Below are positions 58,074 through 64,000 of a stretch of 64,000 nt of DNA, piece after piece. The notes beneath the pieces are model-generated. The model saw only the letters and a list, made by a program, of their open reading frames with translations. It ran no database searches and was not told the origin of the DNA. The stretch is from positions 610,772 to 674,771 of the forward strand of contig PUQB01000079.1 of NCBI GenBank assembly GCA_003024785.1, written 5' to 3'. The position numbers were made by a program, and so were the translations under genes. The stretch comes from Selaginella tamariscina. Taxonomy: Eukaryota; Streptophyta; Lycopodiopsida; Selaginellales; Selaginellaceae. Within the stretch, counting starts at the first letter, position 1. Each line of letters opens with the position of its first letter.

Positions 58074-58481
58074 GATCTATGAAAGGGGAAAAAGAGAAAA
58101 CAAAGGAGAAAAAATCAAGGAAAAAAAAAAGTAACTGGGAATTGAAGAGCTATGAAAGCAGTTACTACCAAACTCTCAAGCCACGATCCAGGAACAAGGA
58201 AGTGAGCAGAATTCCGAGAATAAGGAAGCTTGACTCAGAAGTAGAATAAGGAGCAGGACAGGAACTAAGAACCAGAATAAGACAAGAGCAGGAGGCAAGG
58301 AGCAAGACAAGATAAGAACAAAACAAGACAAGATTGATCGTAGAAAGACTGGTGTTGATAGTAACTAATTATATAGCAATTAGGTTGGAGCTTTTATGCT
58401 CACAACTCCAAAAGCTAATCTAGTCATGAGCCTAATCTAGTCATGAGCTAAAAATGGTGACCCTTATCCTTTAGGCATATC

Positions 58482-59136
58482 TGTCACGACCCGATACAGA
58501 ATACAGGATTCCGGATACAGGACATGGGTCGCAGGACTTTCCTACAGGATTCCGGATACAGGATATGGGTTTGCAGGACTTCCTACAGGATATTCCTACC
58601 AGATTCCGGACACAGGATTCGGTTGCAGGATATTCTACAGGATATGCCACAGGATATGCCTAGAGGATAAGGGACATGTGGAACTCATCTTAGCTCTGCA
58701 TGCATGCAATCACTTTTGCATGCATGCAACCACTTTTTAGCACTCATGCCTAGATTAGCTCTTGGAGTTGTGAGCATAAAAGCTCCGACCTAATTGTTGT
58801 ACAATTAGTTACTATCAACACCAGTCTTACTACGATTAATCTTGTCTTGTCTTGTTCTTGTCTTGTTTCCTGTCCTGTTCCTGTCTCGCTCCTATTTCCT
58901 GTCATGTTCCTGGATCCTGTCCTGCTCCGGGATCCTGTCCTGTTCCTGTCTTGCTCCCGGATCCTATCCTGTGCTTTCCTGTCTTGTTCCCGGATCCTAT
59001 CCTGATCCTGTCTTGCTCCTAGATCCGTCCTGTTCCTATTCCTAGTTCCTGTCCTGCTCTCGGTCCTGTTCCTGAGTCAAGCCTTCATGTCCTTGGAATC
59101 CTGTTCTCTTCCTGGTTCCTGGATCATGGCTTGACA
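58482..59136 (+). mobile_element. Solo LTR of the GyB family, + strand, nested in the GyB-2 LTR
   Basis: Starts TGTCACGACCCGATACAGAA and ends GGATCATGGCTTGACA, so it is a GyB-family LTR in the opposite orientation to GyB-2. It is flanked by target duplication ATATC (58477-58481 and 59137-59141). GyB-1 shows the uninterrupted site. At 655 bp it is longer than the resident LTRs because of extra TCCTGTCCTG-type minisatellite units (58840-59060). It probably arose from a complete insertion followed by LTR-LTR recombination. Confidence 0.9.
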
Positions 59137-59352
59137 ATATCCTGTAGTATATCCTATAGGCATATCCTATAGGAATATCTTGTAGGTATATCTTGTAGGA
59201 ATATCCTGCAGGCCATATCCTATAGGTATATCCTTATAGGCATATTCTGTGGTATATCCTATAGGCATATCTTGTAACCCGTATCCTGTATCCTGTATCC
59301 TGTATCTTGTATCTAGAATTCTGCATCTTGCATCCTGTATCGGGTCGTGACA

Positions 59353-59786
59353 CCAGGTACACACCATTTTAATTAGTTTATGGTATAGAAGTAATAATCT
59401 CAATTAAGTTAGAGATACCAAGCTTGCGTCTAGCAATGAGGCATGGTCTTGAAGATGGTCAGGACTTACAAGGTAAGGCTGGTTCATTTAGAAAGCCTAG
59501 ATGAATCATGAAGACATGCCTTGCAACTTGTGGGAGCAATGCAGCATAAGTGAAAGGTTAAATTTGATAAAAGGATTTAAGAATGACCACTCCATGTGGA
59601 TGATTTAATGATGCAATATGATAGTCAATTGAATAAGACCTTCTCAAAAAAGTTCTTACCAAGATGGGATGGATTTTTCATCATTGTGGAGGCTTATAAG
59701 AATGGTCATATCTTTTTAAAAACTTGGATGGAGAGCAACATGGCACATGGGTTAATGGTTATAGGTTGAAGCACTTTCATGTATGA
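59353..59786 (+). pseudogene. GyA integrase relic, copy C, part right of GyB
   Basis: Continuation of 52481-52650, matching 42752-43179, with the final terminator at 59784-59786. Fossil. Confidence 0.75.
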
Positions 59787-60390
59787 CGATAGTTATCAGT
59801 TGTTAGGGCAATCCATCTCACCCTTGGCACCAACCCTCAATGCTAAGGGCAAACCATCTTAACCTTGGTGCCATGAATGTGACTCACTAATGCAAACTTT
59901 AGAATCCTTGTGAACAGTTAAAAACTTGGTAAAGGGAACTTATCAACTAAGATCCCACGCCCACAATTGAACAAAGACACACAAATGTGCCATGCTTAGT
60001 TGTGAGTGCTACTCTTATCTTGACGTGGAGGAAGAGGTTGGAGACATGCCTCAACCTCTGAGCCTTGGAATGTGCAATCCAACAAGACCTCTCAAGCATG
60101 GATTCATCAATGTTAAGGGTAAGATACCCAAAGGTGGGACGTACCCCTATTATTTGGAATTTGAAGCAACACAAGTTAAAGCTTGCATCATTAAAAGAAT
60201 AATGAACTCAGTCATAATATATGTGATAGAGACCCCCTTGTTTTTTTGTAAAGTGGCTTAGTACATAATCTCATTCCTAATGAGAATATACTTGGTGAGT
60301 TTAACTTAATGACCCATTTACTCCTAAACTTTTTGAGGTATCTAGAGACAACTGGACGAACTACCCCTAAACATTAAGCGAGGCTATTTC
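59787..60390. other. 0.6 kb joint between tandem segments C and D
   Basis: Nearly identical to 43180-43784. The differences are almost all single-base indels. A short open stretch at 59992-60261 has no recognisable domain. Confidence 0.7.
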
Positions 60391-63300
60391 TCACTACATC
60401 TAAGGTTTGTCACATTGGTTCAATATGTAACAACAATTAACTCCAAAGTAAAAGTAAAGGTCATATAAAAACTATGACACTTAACTTTAAAAAATTAAAT
60501 GATGGCACATATTAAGATCATCACCCCATTCCTTTCATGGATGAGATATTGGACAAGGTGGCATAGCATGAAATGTATACATTTTGTGATGAGTTATTTT
60601 CAAGTTAGGATTCAAAAAGAAGACCAGTTGAAGATCACTTTTACCACACCATGGGGAACCTTTTGTTTATAAGGTGATGCCATTTGGATTCACAAATGCT
60701 CCAAACATTCCAACGATTGATGAATAAGATGTTTAATCGTATCTTAATTTATTCATTAGGGTTTACCTCAACAACAACGACATAATAAAAAGTTATTCTT
60801 CCCATTATATTATATATTGAATGGATTGTTTGCTTATATGTGTGACAATAATTTTTGATCCTCTTGCTTATTTATCTTATGCAATACTCAATTAGAAAGA
60901 AAAAAAAAAAAAAACTTAAACTTTTTACTTATATGGATTTTACATGACATGTATATATGTAATATAAATGTATTGTATATTACATATACTACACCACTCA
61001 CATATAGATTATAACATGACTCATATGTGTCTTTTCCCGTTTTATATTACCTCTTAGAGTTTTGTTCCAACACTTGTAACTCCATTATTGCTAACCACAA
61101 CTCCAATATATGTGTCTCCTTCGATTGTATAAAGTTCTCGCAAGGGATTTTCTTTTTTTTTCTCCCATTCAAAATGAAAACTCTAGTTTAACTAATGTAA
61201 TATAAAGTTTTCAATTCTTTACAAGTAATCTATAAATCAAATGATTATGGGTGGCTCATATAATTCTTGATGTTTATTTTCAAAGTTTATATGTATTGCT
61301 TGAGCATTTGCATTTATAAATTAAGTTTCAGAAATTGGACCTGCTAGATAGACACCACCCCTTTGCTATTTGGACACCCACCTAAATATTTAAAATAAAA
61401 ATAAACCTTCACGGTTATTTTATTATATATAATAATTATAAGTAAACCTTTTGAAATACATATTTTCACTTGGTTTTTAATGTTTTATCAATCAACTATG
61501 TAAACCAACTAGGCAAAGGCCAATTGGTGTTTATGAAAGAGCCCTTCGTTATGATGATCCAGGTCCACTTGGGTATTTGTCGTCCTTCATCTTCTCCATC
61601 ACCTTAGCTACATGTTCCTAATTCAGTGGATTATACCTCAACTCTTTGTGCAACGAAAACCTATCATGTACAATGTGATAAACTAAAACCCTTTAAATTT
61701 GTATTTTGACAAGACAACCCAAACCTTGTCATCCCAATGAATTGCTGGATAATATGTATATGATATATCCATGTCGTCCAAGACACCGTTGTGTTTAGCT
61801 TTTCCTTCCCAAGAACTTACAAATGAGTTGTGTACCCAAGCTTGCACGAAACCCTTCACAAGTTTTGAAGTGCAAATGATCTTAAACTTGCAAGCACTAT
61901 CATTTGTATTGCAAAGAAGTTACAAGGGCATGAGATAACTTCTTTCTTCTGAGTGCGAACATTCATGATCAATATTGAGATATCTTCATTTGTGAACTTT
62001 CTAAAGTAAAGGAAATCACCAACAGCACCAACTAACCTGAACTTGTGCCACCCAGAAAACTTGTGCCATTATGTGCATGTAGGGCTAAAATAAATGGATG
62101 CAGTACATTTTCCTTAATAATCTTCTCCTTCATTTCCTTAGACACACTATAAACCGAATACAATCATGGAAACTCAATGTTTTCATGACTCCCCAAGTAT
62201 TGCCCCAACAAATTGGGTAATCCAATCTCTTCCAATGAGTTAGGAAAAACCTGTAAGATATGCGCGTGCATGAGTTACCTAGGGTTAAGAAAAGCTCTTA
62301 ATATATATAAGATATGGGCGTGCATGAGTTATCCACGCGCGAGTTTTAACAATGTCGTGTGCAATATTTGTATCAAAGATAACATTGATATGCAACCCCA
62401 ACTTCAATAATTATCACATTATGTGATAAATTAGTATAGTGTGTTGTGCAAGTAGATTGTTCTTGATAGGAACAAGATGTTTGGTGCAATGCTCTTTCTA
62501 AAAGGGTGTAGCGATGGTGTAAGGAGGATATGTATGCTCGGAAATGTTATAAGCGAAAGGTTTTTAAGAAAGTTTCCAAGAGTTTGATCTTTGTTCTAAG
62601 AATTGGACGTGGTTACCAGTGCTTGAAGATAAACAAGGGGCTCTCTAGCCTATAAGTGCTTTTTATAGTAATCTGCAATTGAATGTTCAGTAATAAATAA
62701 AGTAAAATATTGAGATATATGCCCACCAAACTTATTAGTATTGGAAGTCAAAAAATTTAATCTATAAAGTCTTTGTAAATCAAAGGAATAATATAAAATA
62801 TAATCTAATATTGTACACCCTTATGGGATATTTAAAAACTTTAATGCGAGATAAATCTTTTGTAATACCAATATAGCAACTATATATACACTTGTATATA
62901 AAGCATACATACACATATAGTTTACGAACATGTTACCAAGAGAACAATTTACCATATTACCAATGAATGTAAGAACAACAATTATTTCCTTTATTGTAAT
63001 ACTAAAGAACTTTAAGGGCATGTAATATTTGCATATGTATGAATTAGGGATATTGGATGTCCATGTAGTTGAGGTAAGATTATAACACTTTTAAGAAATG
63101 TTGCATATATAGATTATCACACGAGAACAATTGGTGGCAGGAGTGTCAATAATGAAGACTGATGTAGCAAGGGAAACAACATAAAAAATTACTCTCTTCA
63201 TTATTATTAATATGTGACAATATATTTTTGTCTTAATTAAAATTTATTTTTCTTATGCAATCTCCAAATTAGAAAGAGATTTAAATTTTTTATTATATAG

Positions 63301-64000
63301 TTTTATATTAGTCATGTTATATAATCTATAATTTTTTTATTATTATATTTACACTACATATATAAATAATATAAAATAATAGCATATTACATATACTACA
63401 CCACTCACATATAAATTATAAGCATAACTCATATGCGCCTTTAGCTGCTTTAAATTACCTCTTGAGAGTTCTATTGCCACACTTGTAACTCCATTGTCAT
63501 TGATTGTGACCACCAATATATGGTCTTCTTGGAATGTATAAAGACATTATCCCTAACCTTTTAAGTTTACTCATGCATAGGCTTAATATTTAATGACACT
63601 TAAGTTAACCTTAACAACTTAGTTATTATCCTCAATTTGAGATAATTTAAACCCTTAACTCAATTGTTATTATTCTTAATTTAATTTAATGAATTTGCTT
63701 TTAGCTCAATTATTGTCCCTAACGTAGTGAGTTTATCCATGTATGATTGTACATGGTCATGCATGATCTAACAACATAAAAGTGGCATGTGAATTTAGAG
63801 TTTAAGATGGCACGTGGGTTTAGAATTTAGAATGGCTATTTGATAAAGTTTTAAAATGGCTGTTGAATGGAGTGTTGATGACACACGTTTAAGATTTAGG
63901 ATGGTGTTCAATAAGATTTAGTATAGTGTTTGAATAAAATTTAAGATGTGTGAATCTTACAATTTTCACAACATCTATCAATTCTTGTGAATCACACATG
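60391..64000 (+). repeat. Composite segment, copy D, cut by the window end
   Basis: Matches 43785 onward: GyA RT relic (60480-60750), then the 4.5 kb insert with the direct-repeat pair (about 60838-61135 and 63215-63545), a shortened form of the short ORF (62213-62410) and the left arm of the foldback (63800-64000). Extremely similar to C. Confidence 0.9.
60480..60750 (+). pseudogene. GyA RT relic, copy D
   Basis: Same fossil as 280-560 and 43860-44140, with IQKEDQLKITFTTPW legible on the + strand. Confidence 0.8.

Larger units (their letters stand above)
52651..59352 (-). mobile_element. GyB-2, chromovirus, minus strand, 6.7 kb with a nested solo LTR
   Basis: Same element at the same insertion point as GyB-1, with target duplication CCAGG on both sides (52646-52650 and 59353-59357). 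The left LTR is 52651-53164. The right LTR starts at 58174 and runs to 59352, holding an opposite-strand solo LTR at 58482-59136. Domains on the minus strand from right to left are gag (57315-58073), zinc knuckle (57028-57312), protease (56652-57113), linker (56153-56650), RT (55320-56070), RNase H (54671-55140), integrase (53643-54400) and chromodomain (53230-53380). Dozens of breaks. The shared site and shared variants show it was copied by segment duplication, not inserted twice. Confidence 0.9.
43785..59786 (+). repeat. Composite segment, copy C
   Basis: The longest unit in the window: GyA RT part, 4.5 kb insert, short GyA RT/RNase H part, GC-rich block, and GyA integrase split by GyB-2. 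The interval with the AT-hook gene and MITE, present in A and B, is absent here, so GCB follows directly at 48958. The offset to D is about 16.6 kb, and the C-D joint equals the B-C joint. Confidence 0.9.

Noticed and set aside
58842-59045. 67-codon frame with repeated leucine/serine/cysteine peptide
   Set aside because: Translation of the TCCTGTCCTG minisatellite in the solo LTR.
1-64000. tRNA, rRNA or conserved small RNA genes
   Set aside because: No A/B-box-spaced cloverleaf, rRNA segment or snoRNA-like box pair was recognised by eye on either strand. A dedicated search could still find one.

Overview
The window is about 64 kb of repeat-dominated nuclear DNA from a land plant. The evidence is nested Ty3/Gypsy LTR elements, a chromodomain-bearing chromovirus, a MITE, AT-rich satellites, a short GT-AG intron and the absence of any bacterial gene organisation. 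The chromovirus looks by eye like the Tcn1-type lineage described from bryophytes, lycophytes and ferns. Together with the bulky relic content this leans toward a seed-free vascular plant, but that placement is inference. No intact host gene was found.

Layout. The backbone is one composite segment present four times in direct orientation: A (156-13967), B (about 27906-43179, left part missing), C (about 43785-59786) and D (about 60391 to the window end, cut off). C and D are head-to-tail with an offset of about 16.6 kb. The segment contains, in order: a reverse-transcriptase relic of a Gypsy family (called GyA here); a 4.5 kb AT-rich insert with a diverged direct-repeat pair and a long foldback; the rest of the GyA RT and RNase H; a promoter-like region and a degenerate gene with 55-residue tandem repeats, an AT-hook and a zinc-ribbon-like end; a 0.2 kb MITE; a 3.5 kb GC-rich block (GCB) with coiled-coil-like relics and a TATA hairpin; and the C-terminal part of a GyA integrase. 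C lacks the interval with the AT-hook gene and the MITE.

In B and C, but not A, the integrase relic is split at the same base by a minus-strand chromovirus, GyB (36779-42746 and 52651-59352), with target duplication CCAGG. In C one GyB LTR is itself split by an opposite-strand solo LTR of the same family (58482-59136, target duplication ATATC). Order of events inferred: composite segment formed, A separated from the B/C lineage, GyB inserted, B/C/D amplified in tandem, solo LTR added in C.

Between A and B (13976-27905) lie simple and tandem AT-rich repeats, an array of an 18-bp palindrome (GGCGGGATTAATCCCGCC and variants) with spacers that alternate in orientation, a third Gypsy element GyC (17743-23772) inserted inside one palindrome with target duplication ATCCC, and a degenerate DUF7869-type gene (24394-26816) with a recognisable 54-bp intron. 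The genes do not form a pathway. The most unusual items are the self-complementary palindrome array, the AT-hook/55-residue-repeat gene carried inside the amplified segment, and the foldback.
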